DNA of 64,000 nucleotides. Source: Limnothrix sp. CACIAM 69d (GTDB taxonomy: Bacteria; Cyanobacteriota; Cyanobacteriia; CACIAM-69d). The notes beneath the pieces are model-generated. The model ran no database searches and was not told where the DNA came from. It was given only the letters and a program-made list of their open reading frames with translations. This document shows, one piece after another, positions 56,184 to 64,000 of this stretch. Within the stretch, counting starts at the first letter, position 1. Each line of letters begins with the position of its first letter. The stretch lies in contig MKGP02000003.1 of NCBI GenBank assembly GCA_001913845.2, positions 62,001 to 126,000 on the forward strand, given 5' to 3'. The position numbers were made by a program, and so were the translations under genes.

Positions 56184-57851
56184 ATGTCTCGGTTCCATTG
56201 GCGATCGCGCTTAACCCCGATCGCTGCCCTGGCCCTGTTGGCGGCGGCTCCCGCTGCACCGGCCTTGGCCCAATCCGTTAATTCCACTAGCCCTGACTTG
56301 GCCAATCCCGACTCGATCGGGGCCGTGGCCGACACCAGCGAGCTGATCAACGACCTCAACCAATACGGCCAAGAGGGACGCAACCGCCGCACCAGCAGCG
56401 CCGATCAGGTCACCTCCGTTTCGCAACTGTCGGACGTGCAACCCACCGATTGGGCCTTCCAAGCCCTGCAATCGCTGGTGGAGCGCTACGGCTGCATTGC
56501 CGGTTATCCCGACGGAACCTACAAGGGCAACCGGGCCATGACCCGCTACGAGTTCGCAGCCGGTTTGAACGCTTGCCTCGATCGAATCCAAGAATTGCTC
56601 GTGACCAATGTGGCCGACTACGCCACCAAGGCCGATCTAGAAGTCCTGAAAAAATTGCAGGACATGTTCAAGACCGAGCTGGCCGCGCTGCGCGGTCGCG
56701 TAGACACCCTGGAAGGTCGGATTTCTTACCTGGAGAAAACCCAATTCTCCACCACCACCAAGCTGACCGGGAACGCGATCCTTGGTTTGCAAGGGGGAAC
56801 CCTCACGGGCGATGACGACGACAGCAACGCCGAAAACGTCACCTTCAGCAATCGGGTGCGACTGGTGTTCAACACCAGCTTCACGGGCCAAGACACCCTG
56901 ACCACCCGTTTGGAAACCAACAATGTTCAGAATCCGCTGAACGATGTGACGGGCTTGGGTTCCCTGAGCTATGGCGACGGCAACAGCAACCAAGTTAGCC
57001 TGACCTATTTGGGCTATCGCTTCCCGATCGGGGAAAAAGTGGAAGCCCTTGTGGGAACCACCGGGTTGGATTTGGATGACATCCACGACACCCACAACCC
57101 CTTCCTCTATGGCGATGGTTCCGGGGCTCTGTCGCGATTTGGTGATCGGCCGCCCGTGTTGCGCCAACCGGCCGATGCTGGGGTGGGCTTGGTTTGGAGT
57201 CCCAGCGATCAATGGTCGATCGGGGCCGCCTACATGGCCGGCAACGCCGCCAGCCCCAGTGATGGTAGTGGCCTTTTCGGCGGTAGCTACAGCGCCAGCG
57301 CCAGCTTGAACTACAAGAGCAGTGACAGCCGCTTCAGCGCTGGCCTGTTCTTTGCCCACAGCTACTACTCCAACGACGATTACCAATACGCCGACGAAGA
57401 CTTGGGCCTGTTGGGTCGCACCGGCACGCGCCGCACGATCAACCCCTTTGGCGACCATTCCGCGATCAGCAACAGTGTTGGCCTGCAAGCGAACTATCTG
57501 TTCTCGCCTAAGGTGGGCTTGAACGGCTGGGTCGGTTACACCAAGGCGGAAGATGCCCAAAGTGACGACAGCATCGATGTGCTGAACTGGGCTGTGGGTT
57601 TGGTCTTCCCTGACTTGGGCAAAGAAGGCAACCTGGGATCCCTGTTGGTGGGTCAGCCGCCGACGGTGATCAGTGCGGATGGCGTGGAAGAGGATGACGA
57701 AACGCCGATCCACGTGGAAGCGCTCTACCGTTGGGCCGTGAACGACTTCATTTCGATCACGCCGGGAGTGATTGCGGTGTTCAATGCGGACACGGGCAAC
57801 GACAACAACACGGCCGTCTTGGGTGTGGTTCGCACTGAGTTCAGTTTCTAG
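56184..57851 (+). CDS. OprB-type iron-uptake porin with SLH domain
   Basis: 555 residues from the ATG at 56184 (MSRFHWRSRL); GAGG lies about 8 nt upstream. A signal peptide (IAALALLAAAPAAPALA) is followed by an SLH domain (DVQPTDWAFQALQSLVERYGCIAGYPDGTYKGNRAMTRYEFAAGLNACLDRI). Next comes a coiled coil (residues about 140-185, TELAALRGRVDTLEGRISYLEKT) and a long beta-barrel rich in Gly/Asp/Ser that ends in the C-terminal Phe (VLGVVRTEFSF). This is the cyanobacterial SomA-like layout: the SLH domain binds the cell wall, the barrel forms an outer-membrane pore. It is probably Fur-regulated and ends at a strong terminator. Confidence 0.92.
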   Translation: MSRFHWRSRLTPIAALALLAAAPAAPALAQSVNSTSPDLANPDSIGAVADTSELINDLNQYGQEGRNRRTSSADQVTSVSQLSDVQPTDWAFQALQSLVERYGCIAGYPDGTYKGNRAMTRYEFAAGLNACLDRIQELLVTNVADYATKADLEVLKKLQDMFKTELAALRGRVDTLEGRISYLEKTQFSTTTKLTGNAILGLQGGTLTGDDDDSNAENVTFSNRVRLVFNTSFTGQDTLTTRLETNNVQNPLNDVTGLGSLSYGDGNSNQVSLTYLGYRFPIGEKVEALVGTTGLDLDDIHDTHNPFLYGDGSGALSRFGDRPPVLRQPADAGVGLVWSPSDQWSIGAAYMAGNAASPSDGSGLFGGSYSASASLNYKSSDSRFSAGLFFAHSYYSNDDYQYADEDLGLLGRTGTRRTINPFGDHSAISNSVGLQANYLFSPKVGLNGWVGYTKAEDAQSDDSIDVLNWAVGLVFPDLGKEGNLGSLLVGQPPTVISADGVEEDDETPIHVEALYRWAVNDFISITPGVIAVFNADTGNDNNTAVLGVVRTEFSF

Positions 57852-57999
57852 GTTCCTGGTGCTCCTGACCCAAGATCAGGGTTTTAACGATCGATTGGGG
57901 CTAATGGTTCGATCGTGCCCAATTCCCAATCATTCATGGAATCATCGTTGCCCAATTCTTGAATGATTTTCTCGTTCTTTTATCCTCACCTTTTTGATG

Positions 58000-58028
58000 A
58001 ACTGCGATCGCCCGATCGCAGTTTTTTT
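58000..58028 (+). terminator. Rho-independent terminator of the porin gene, built from HIP1 sites
   Basis: AACTGCGATCG and CGATCGCAGTT pair over 11 bp around a 2-nt spacer, followed by TTTTT. The stem is formed from HIP1 cores in opposite orientation. It lies about 150 bp after the porin stop codon. The rest of the 309-bp spacer 57852-58160 shows no gene. Confidence 0.8.
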
Positions 58029-58160
58029 GTTGAAAAATCAGAACAACAGCTATAGAATCGCGCGATTAAGCTGATTAATTAAATAATTTACAGTTAATAG
58101 CTACGAATAATAACTTGCAAAAGCAATTATTAAGTGATTAATTTTTCCAACGACCAATCG

Positions 58161-59612
58161 CTATGATCGCCCGTTTTGGTAGAAGCTAGCAAGCTTGTTC
58201 GCGAGGGCCATTTTTTGGCTGGTGCAGTCCGTTTCGCGCATTCGGCGGCGCAGCAGCTCCGTGGCGCTATACATCAGGGCTTGGGCTTGGTCTACATTAC
58301 CCAGGGCCCGATACGTGTCGATCGCCCCTTGGGCCGCTTCTAAATACCAATCTGGATGGCGATCGGGCGTAAGGAAATTGAGGGCTTGCTCAAAACAGAG
58401 CCGCGCTTCCTGCAAGTAGGGAAAGGCATCGGAGTGGCGCTGGCCTTCATCAACATGGGCCCGGCCCTTGTGATAGTGCAAAATGCCGCAACCGAGGGCA
58501 TAGTCTGGGGCTTGGCGATCGAGGGAGTCGATGCCCTGATTCCAGTTTTTGAGGGCGGCCGCGTAGCCATGGAGCCGCCAAAGGGCACAGCCCCGATTAG
58601 CCCAGGATTTCCAGTGACTGTTTTGGGTAAGGGCCAGGGCCCGATCGAACGCGGTCACCGCTTCGCCTAACTGCCCCAAACTATCCAACGTGAGGCCACA
58701 GTTATTCCACACATCGGGATTATTCGGATCGCTGGCCAAGGACTGGTGAAAGGCTTCTAGGGCTTCCTGGTGGGCCTGTTGGCTATCGAGGGCAATGCCC
58801 AAGTTATTCCAAGCTTCGGCATATTGAGGATCCAGCTCGATCGCCCGTTGATAGGCCTCGCGGGCTTCCTGGGTGCGGCCCAAATCTTCGAGCAAGTTGC
58901 CACGATAGTTCCAGGCTTCCTTGCAATGGGGATCGATCGAAAGAGTGCGCTCAAAAGACTCCAGGGCTTGAGTCCGTTGACCGAGCTTTTTCTGAAGCAG
59001 TCCCCGAGCAAACCAGGCCGCACTGGCGGTGGGTTGCAACTCCAAAGCCCGTTCATAGGCGGCGGCGGCCTCGCTCCAGCGGCCTAGGGTTTGCAGCAAC
59101 CGCCCACAATCGAGCCAGGCGTTGACAACGTTGGGATCAATGGCCAGGATGTGGCGATAGGCGGCGAGGGCTTCCTCGTGGCGTTCCATGGCCGTGAGGG
59201 CGTGGCCATAGTTCCCCCAAAGATCCATTTGGTGCGGAATTTGTTGCAGGAGTGCCTCCAGTTCCGGAAGGGCTTCGGCATAGGCCTTGGCTCCCACCAG
59301 GGCGATCGCCCGGCCGTGGCGAGCAACGGTTAAGTCGGATTGGATGTCGAGGGCCCGTTCAAAGGCTTCGATCGCCCCAGGATAATTGCTGGCTTCGAGC
59401 TGCTGAAGCCCCAGATCCAACCACTGCTGTAACAGCCAGTCCGCAGAATGCTCGGGCATGACGGTTACTTCGCTGACCATCTCTTCTGGCGGCACTGGGG
59501 GCAACCAATCCGCTCCCCCAATTGCCCCGGGCGCAAGAGGTGGCGGCCCAAATAGGGTCACCCCGGGCGACGATGCACCATTAAACGGATCGGAAAAGGA
59601 TAGGGGTTCCAC
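58161..59612 (-). CDS. tetratricopeptide-repeat protein
   Basis: 483 residues from a GTG at 59612. A Pro-rich N-terminus is followed by about nine TPR units with the 34-residue rhythm, for example AWLDCGRLLQTLGRWSEAAAAYERALELQP, AWNYRGNLLEDLGRTQEAREAYQRAIELDP and VWNNCGLTLDSLGQLGEAVTAFDRAL. TPR arrays hold protein complexes together. No enzymatic domain, signal peptide or membrane helix. The partner is unknown. Confidence 0.85.
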   Translation of the reverse strand: MEPLSFSDPFNGASSPGVTLFGPPPLAPGAIGGADWLPPVPPEEMVSEVTVMPEHSADWLLQQWLDLGLQQLEASNYPGAIEAFERALDIQSDLTVARHGRAIALVGAKAYAEALPELEALLQQIPHQMDLWGNYGHALTAMERHEEALAAYRHILAIDPNVVNAWLDCGRLLQTLGRWSEAAAAYERALELQPTASAAWFARGLLQKKLGQRTQALESFERTLSIDPHCKEAWNYRGNLLEDLGRTQEAREAYQRAIELDPQYAEAWNNLGIALDSQQAHQEALEAFHQSLASDPNNPDVWNNCGLTLDSLGQLGEAVTAFDRALALTQNSHWKSWANRGCALWRLHGYAAALKNWNQGIDSLDRQAPDYALGCGILHYHKGRAHVDEGQRHSDAFPYLQEARLCFEQALNFLTPDRHPDWYLEAAQGAIDTYRALGNVDQAQALMYSATELLRRRMRETDCTSQKMALANKLASFYQNGRS

Positions 59613-59912
59613 AGGCTGATCGACGAGCTAACGCGCAATAGGGATCCAAAAGACGGAATTCAGCGAGGTTAGGCGATCGAGCGGTTTCGGGTGACAAGGG
59701 GCGATCGGGGATCGTTGGGGTCAGTCAAGCGCGCTCATGTTGACATCAGGAATACCAAGCTCAACCCATTCCGTCAATTCCCTAACCGACAAATTGGCCC
59801 AACTGTCAGCAGTTCCTGGGATTTAGCGAGCATTTTGGGCAACAGGGTCTGTTTTGATCGACTTTGATCGACGGCTTGGGCTTTTTTGTTTTGTTGGGGC
59901 CGTTCTCAGGTT
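59613..59912. other. 300-bp spacer
   Basis: The spacer between two minus-strand genes holds no gene. It contains a single truncated copy of the GACAAGGGGC motif at about 59692 and otherwise nothing recognisable. Confidence 0.4.
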
Positions 59913-60776
59913 CTATCGGCGGCGACGGGGGCGATCGCGGCGATCGTCCTCAAAGTTCTCGAAATCGTTGTTCTCAACGTCATCTTCAAGATCATCAAAC
60001 CGCCCGCGCCCCTCGGAGGCATCACGCCGATCATAACGGGCCAGGGCCCGATCTCGCGGATCCGGGCGGCGGGCTAAGCCGGTCTCCTGGCTCGGGGCCG
60101 GACGGCTGGGCCGACGCGATCGACGATTGGGCGGTGGGTCGCTCAGCTCCCGGCTCACCTCCTCAAAGGCTTCCCGCTGCAACAGGGGATAGTCACTGAT
60201 CCAAACCAGGCGATCGGGAATGTAAAAGTCAGCCACCTGGGCCACGCGGCTCAGGTCAGGGCGATCGGACAAAATCAGGGTCTGGGCCCGCATTCCCGGC
60301 TTAATGCCCTTGTGCTCACGGCGTAATGGAGCCTGCAAACGGGTTTCAAATCCCGTCTCGTCGCCCACTTCCAAGTTGAGGCAACGCTCCCGGTTTTCCA
60401 CAATCACCAACTCGCCCTGGCGGTTCACCGTTTCCTCTTGGCCCACCAGCTCTTCGGTCACATAAACATCCAGAATTTCACCTTCCCAAAAACCGCAATA
60501 GCCGAATTTTCGCACCTTGCCATTGCGGAGGCTGGCCCAATAGATGGGGGCCCAAAACCAGTAGAGCGCTGCCGCAAACCCCAGCACAAACCAAATGGGG
60601 CCCGTTGCATCGCCCGTGGCCAGGCTGCCCAACCAGGTCACCACCATGCCCACCACGGAAATGGCCAGGCGGCGAATGAAGTCCGCCGGTTGCCCCCAAT
60701 AGAATTGGTATTGCGGATAGGTGGCGATCGAGGGAATCAGTCGATCGAAAGCGTCACGGGTCAGCGGAACCAGCAT
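59913..60776 (-). CDS. conserved cyanobacterial two-helix membrane protein
   Basis: 287 residues from the ATG at 60776 (MLVPLTRDAFDRLIPSIATYPQYQFYWGQPADFIRRL), the usual start in this family; a GTG at 60824 is also open. Two membrane helices (LAISVVGMVVTWLGSLA, WFVLGFAAALYWFWAPIYW) precede a soluble beta-rich part (YVTEELVGQEETVNRQGELVIVENRERCLNLEVGDE). The last 80 residues are Arg/Asp-rich and probably disordered. Such proteins are often labelled as a phosphate ABC transporter permease, but the sequence does not support a permease. Confidence 0.75.
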   Translation of the reverse strand: MLVPLTRDAFDRLIPSIATYPQYQFYWGQPADFIRRLAISVVGMVVTWLGSLATGDATGPIWFVLGFAAALYWFWAPIYWASLRNGKVRKFGYCGFWEGEILDVYVTEELVGQEETVNRQGELVIVENRERCLNLEVGDETGFETRLQAPLRREHKGIKPGMRAQTLILSDRPDLSRVAQVADFYIPDRLVWISDYPLLQREAFEEVSRELSDPPPNRRSRRPSRPAPSQETGLARRPDPRDRALARYDRRDASEGRGRFDDLEDDVENNDFENFEDDRRDRPRRRR

Positions 60777-60860
60777 AGGTTGTTCGGCGGTGGTTCTGAG
60801 GAAGTTATTAAGGCGAGTGGGCACGGTTCAGCCATCGGAGGGCCACGCCAGTTGCCCTCA

Positions 60861-60880
60861 CAAGGGGCCTAAGCCCCTTG
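60861..60880. repeat. palindrome copy CAAGGGGCCTAAGCCCCTTG
   Basis: One change from the palindrome at 14896, 25282 and 51036. It lies between the 3' end of dapB and the 5' region of the two-helix membrane protein gene. Confidence 0.7.
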
Positions 60881-60947
60881 CTGCCTAGTGATCGGGTAAC
60901 GGCAACAGCCATTGGACTTGACCGATCGACATCAGGTTGTCGCGCTG

Positions 60948-61775
60948 CTACAGCAGTTTTTCGAGACCATAAACCAAGCACTTCAGGTCTATCAGCTTCC
61001 GAATCGTCAGCAACACACCGGGCATATAACAAGCCCGATCGCTCGTGTCGTGGCGCAGCGTGTAGATTTGGCCCGGCGCACCGAAAATCACCTCCTGGTG
61101 AGCAATTAAACCCGGCAAGCGAACGCTGTGAACATTGATATTGTCGCCGGCCAAGCTGCCCCGCGCACCGGGAATCAACTCCTTTTCTTCCACCTGTGCC
61201 GGATTGAAGGTTTTGCCCAATCCAGACATCAGTTGCACCGTTTGCAGGGCCGTGCCACTGGGTGCGTCGGCTTTTTGGTTGTGGTGCAGCTCAATGATTT
61301 CCACATGATCGAAATATTGGGAGGCTTGAACCGCAGCCTGCTGAAGCAACACCATCCCGATCGAGAAGTTGGGAATGATGGCACAACCGGTGCTGGCCTT
61401 GTCGGCAAATTCCGCCAACTCGCGCACCTGTTCCTCACTCAGCCCCGTTGTGCCGATCGCGGGTCGAATGCCATAGGCGATCGCCGATCGGGCATTTTCA
61501 TAGACCGAACTGGGGTGCGTGAAATCCACCATCACGCCCAACTGTCGCTCTTGGGCCGCCATGGCCAAAGTCGCCTCTAGCTGATCCAAAATTGGCACTT
61601 CCAAGGGGCCGCAACCGACCACTTCGCCCACATCCTGGCCCACTAGCTCCGGCGCGCGATCGACCGCCCCAATGAGGGTCATATCGGGTGCAGCCGCCAC
61701 CGCCTTCACCACCTCACGGCCCATCTTGCCAGCCGCACCAACCACCACTACCGGAATTGGGGAATTTTGAGTCAT
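60948..61775 (-). CDS. dapB: 4-hydroxy-tetrahydrodipicolinate reductase
   Basis: 275 residues from the ATG at 61775; the ATG at 61781 would add two residues, and GGTGA fits the shorter start. Dinucleotide-binding loop [18 protein letters not shown], then [20 protein letters not shown] and the substrate and catalytic segment [21 protein letters not shown] (catalytic His and Lys). It makes tetrahydrodipicolinate in the lysine and diaminopimelate pathway, needed for peptidoglycan. Single gene. Confidence 0.96.
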   Translation of the reverse strand: MTQNSPIPVVVVGAAGKMGREVVKAVAAAPDMTLIGAVDRAPELVGQDVGEVVGCGPLEVPILDQLEATLAMAAQERQLGVMVDFTHPSSVYENARSAIAYGIRPAIGTTGLSEEQVRELAEFADKASTGCAIIPNFSIGMVLLQQAAVQASQYFDHVEIIELHHNQKADAPSGTALQTVQLMSGLGKTFNPAQVEEKELIPGARGSLAGDNINVHSVRLPGLIAHQEVIFGAPGQIYTLRHDTSDRACYMPGVLLTIRKLIDLKCLVYGLEKLL

Positions 61776-61863
61776 GCCCATTCACCGCCGCGTTAAAGAC
61801 AAACAGAATCAGTCAACCAAGCTCAATCAGTCAACCAAATCAAACCAACCAAATCAAACCGGC

Positions 61864-62055
61864 TAGGGCCTGTCGTCATTTCCATCGCCGTAGGGGTTGG
61901 GTCTCCCAACCCTAACCCGGGTGATCGCTACAACCCTGCCCACCCCTGAGAACACCCAAGGATCACGGGAATGGGCGAGGAAACCTCGCCCCTACGACTG
62001 ATTGGCTTGAAGAACGAGGTCATCAGGGTTGCAGGCCATTTGACGACAAGCCCTC
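61864..62055. repeat. 192-bp MITE-like element, family B, copy 2, with nested repeat
   Basis: Ends TAGGGCCTGTCGTCATTT (61864-61881) and, at the other side, ATTTGACGACAAGCCCT (62039-62055), inverted with few changes. Inside is a second inverted pair GTAGGGG (near 61891) and CCCCTAC (near 61997), with the short stem GGGCGAGG/CCTCGCCC, a known type of cyanobacterial intergenic hairpin. Copy 1 of the family is at 53938-54085. Confidence 0.65.
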
Positions 62056-62527
62056 AATCAAACCAACCAAGACCAACAACCTAAAACAAATGGGCAACCT
62101 AAAACAAACTCCTGCCATAAACCAACCTCTGAAATTTGTCAGCCCCTGAAAATCAGCAAGCGAAGACCGACAAGCCACCCCGAACCCACCCAAAACTGCC
62201 GCATGGGCCAGGGTCAATGTTCACGCTTCACTCACAGTCGATCGAATATTTTCAGAGCATCGTATTAATTGCTACTTAGTTGATTTCGGGGTCTGAAGAT
62301 GCGATTGATATGCTCTTTGCGTTGCAACTTGGTCATATTAGACCTGAAAATATCCATTTTTCGCAAAAATAACGACGATGGGCAGAGATCATCAGCCAGG
62401 ACATAACCGTGATTATGCGGAAAATGATCCAAGAATGCTTCCTCGCCAGAAGCTGAGTCAGCGATAAGATATTGGTAGTTTGCCGTGATGCGGCTTCATT
62501 TGCGCCTCAGCTTTTGAGGAGAGCCTT
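62056..62527. other. spacer upstream of the REC-cyclase gene
   Basis: About 470 bp, AT-rich in the second half. No gene or repeat was identified. An upstream promoter for the gene at 62528 is expected but not distinct. Confidence 0.4.
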
Positions 62528-64000
62528 GTGACTTTCTCGATCGACCCGTCTGCCGAGAGTTTGCCCGACGGTGCAGAGAGACCCGTTCTGCGTCCTGATT
62601 GGTCGGTGGCCCGCTCCAGTCTGTTGATCGTGGACGATCGAACGGACGATCGAACTCTTTTGCATCAACTTCTAGCGCGTGAGGGCTATCACATCCTGCT
62701 TGCGGATAGTGCCCATCAGGCTTGGCAGCAACTGAAGCACCATACCTTTGACCTCATCCTATTGGATGTGTATCTGCCCGATCGCAGTGGCTTTGCCCTT
62801 TGCGAGGAGCTGAAAACCAACCCAGAAACTGCGGATATTCCGATTATTTTCACCGGTAGCTCCGATGGCAGCTTAGATAAAATTCAAGCCTTCAAAGTGG
62901 GTGGCGTTGACTATTTAATTAAACCCTTTGCCCTCGAAGAAGTGTTGGTTCGGGTTAACACGCACCTGAAAATTCAGCGTGCCGCCAAGCTGGTCGCCGA
63001 ACAGAATCAACGCCTGCTGGCGGAAATTGCAGAACATGAGAAAACCGCCGCTGTTTTGCGCGAACAAAAGCAATATTTGCGCATCATTTTAGACAATATT
63101 CCTCAGCAAATTTTTTGGAAAAACGCTGATTTGGTTTTTTTGGGCTGTAACCAAAGTTGGGCAAAAGCATCCGGCTTAGGGGATCCCGAAAGTGTGATTG
63201 GCAAAACCGATCAGGACTTAATTGAAGATCCAGCCATTGCGGAACAATTTCGGGCCCAAGATCGCCGGGTGATTGAAACTAATCAACCCATTTCTCACCA
63301 ACTATTACGCAAATATCGTCACTCTGAAGGGGGCCAGCCCATCTGGCTAGATTGCTACCGCGTACCGATTCGCGACGAAGCGGGGCAAGTGATTGGGGTC
63401 TTAGGGGTTTTGGACGACATCACCGATCGCAAGTTGGCGGCCGATGCCCTGCAAAAGGCGGAAGAAAACTATCGCAGTATTTTTGAAAATGCCCTAGAAG
63501 GGATCTTTCAAGCCACTTGGGAAGGGCGATTTATGAGTGTGAATCCGACCTTAGCCCGAATTTGTGGCTATGGATCTCCTCAGGAGATGATGGCATTAAT
63601 TACCAATGTGGGCCATCAACTTTATGTGCGATCGCACCGTCGCGAGGAATTTTTGGCTTACATGGCTCAATACGGAGAAGTATCCAATTTTGAGTCGGAA
63701 GTTTACCGGAAGGATGGCCGGCGAATTTGGATTTCTGAAACCGTTCGCAGTGTTTATGACGCTGGGGGCAAGTTTCTTTACTTTGAAGGCATGGTGCAAG
63801 AGATTACCGAACGCCGCAAAACGGAGCTGGAACTGCGGCAACAACGGCAACAGTCGGAGCAATTATTGCTGAATATTTTGCCCCAAAAAATTGCCCAGCG
63901 CCTGAAAATGCAACAGACGGCTATGGCCGATCGCTTCGAGTCGGCAACGGTGCTGTTTGCGGACATCGTGGGGTTTACGGAATGGGCTTCCCAAATTCAA
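62528..64000 (+). CDS. response regulator with PAS domains and class III nucleotide cyclase (3' end outside window)
   Basis: The frame is open from a GTG at 62528, with AGGAG at 62517-62521 and a 6-nt spacing, to the right edge. A receiver domain comes first (SSLLIVDDRTDDRTLL, LILLDVYLPDRSGFALC, KPFALEEVLVRV; phospho-acceptor Asp in LLDVYLP). Two PAS domains follow (LDNIPQQIFWKNADLVFLG and IFENALEGIFQATWEGRF with PAC-type ends). The start of a class III adenylate/guanylate cyclase is then seen (LLLNILPQKIAQRLK, TVLFADIVGFTEWASQ, containing the first metal-binding Asp). The product should make cAMP or cGMP under control of a histidine kinase. Specificity residues lie outside the window. Confidence 0.88.
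   Translation, partial: MTFSIDPSAESLPDGAERPVLRPDWSVARSSLLIVDDRTDDRTLLHQLLAREGYHILLADSAHQAWQQLKHHTFDLILLDVYLPDRSGFALCEELKTNPETADIPIIFTGSSDGSLDKIQAFKVGGVDYLIKPFALEEVLVRVNTHLKIQRAAKLVAEQNQRLLAEIAEHEKTAAVLREQKQYLRIILDNIPQQIFWKNADLVFLGCNQSWAKASGLGDPESVIGKTDQDLIEDPAIAEQFRAQDRRVIETNQPISHQLLRKYRHSEGGQPIWLDCYRVPIRDEAGQVIGVLGVLDDITDRKLAADALQKAEENYRSIFENALEGIFQATWEGRFMSVNPTLARICGYGSPQEMMALITNVGHQLYVRSHRREEFLAYMAQYGEVSNFESEVYRKDGRRIWISETVRSVYDAGGKFLYFEGMVQEITERRKTELELRQQRQQSEQLLLNILPQKIAQRLKMQQTAMADRFESATVLFADIVGFTEWASQIQ

Noticed and set aside
1-64000. tRNA genes
   Set aside because: No cloverleaf with a convincing GGTTCGA-type T arm and acceptor stem was found by eye; a covariance-model search would settle it.

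Overview
The window looks like a chromosomal segment of a cyanobacterium. The palindromic HIP1 octamer (GCGATCGC, core CGATCG) is very dense almost everywhere. The gene content is cyanobacterial: a phylloquinone cluster (menF, menA, menC, menE), a DUF1816 protein, an OprB-type iron-uptake porin, a DUF2927 and a DUF1822 protein, an AAA/WD40 protein, and a CHAT/haemagglutinin locus. No tRNA, rRNA or CRISPR array was recognised. The genus cannot be fixed from the sequence alone.

Layout. 1-6276 is mostly housekeeping: a partial WGR/propeller protein, ruvA, a small Cys-rich exported protein, an HD phosphohydrolase, the RNase P RNA gene directly upstream of RNase III, and a GT8-like glycosyltransferase. 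6370-11830 is an AT-richer island without a single CGATCG hexamer. It carries one 1518-residue Avs-like gene: a Cap4-type nuclease, a STAND NTPase and a long helical C-terminus. Next come a UPF0175 gene and an overlapping pair (91-residue protein plus DTGF retropepsin-like protease), then dnaG. 15-19.3 kb holds two tail-to-tail, paralogous histidine kinases, one with an ethylene-receptor sensor domain. 20-25.1 kb is a two-gene AAA-like/WD40 operon whose second gene is cut by an in-frame TAG. 25.3-29.8 kb has a DUF2927 protein, a thioredoxin-fold protein, and a fusion of a two-partner-secretion (TPS) haemagglutinin domain to a CHAT protease. 29.9-33.2 kb is a single-chain restriction-modification enzyme. 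34.3-39.5 kb is the phylloquinone cluster.

39.6-48.5 kb is the most interesting locus. On the minus strand, a divergent sigma-70-like factor, a DUF1822 protein, a large exported TPS-domain beta-helix protein and a Tat-exported helical-repeat CHAT protease follow each other; the last two overlap by ATGA. A DUF928 exported protein converges on them. Because the TPS and CHAT domains are fused in the gene at 27.2 kb, the two separate products probably work together. 48.5-64 kb returns to core genes: an SLH lipoprotein, aroC, a hydrolase, a 2TM protein, an MlaF-like ATPase, a YvcK/CofD protein, an iron porin with a good Fur-box candidate, a TPR protein, a membrane protein, dapB, and a partial REC-PAS-PAS-nucleotide cyclase.

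Intergenic spaces hold several repeat families. Two 133-bp elements share inverted ends, with a relative near 25.2 kb. Two other elements end in AGGGC-TGTCGTCA. A palindrome, CAAGGGGCTTAAGCCCCTTG, recurs four times. There is also a GTAGGTTGGGTT hairpin, and short tandem repeats of 13 and 26 bp.
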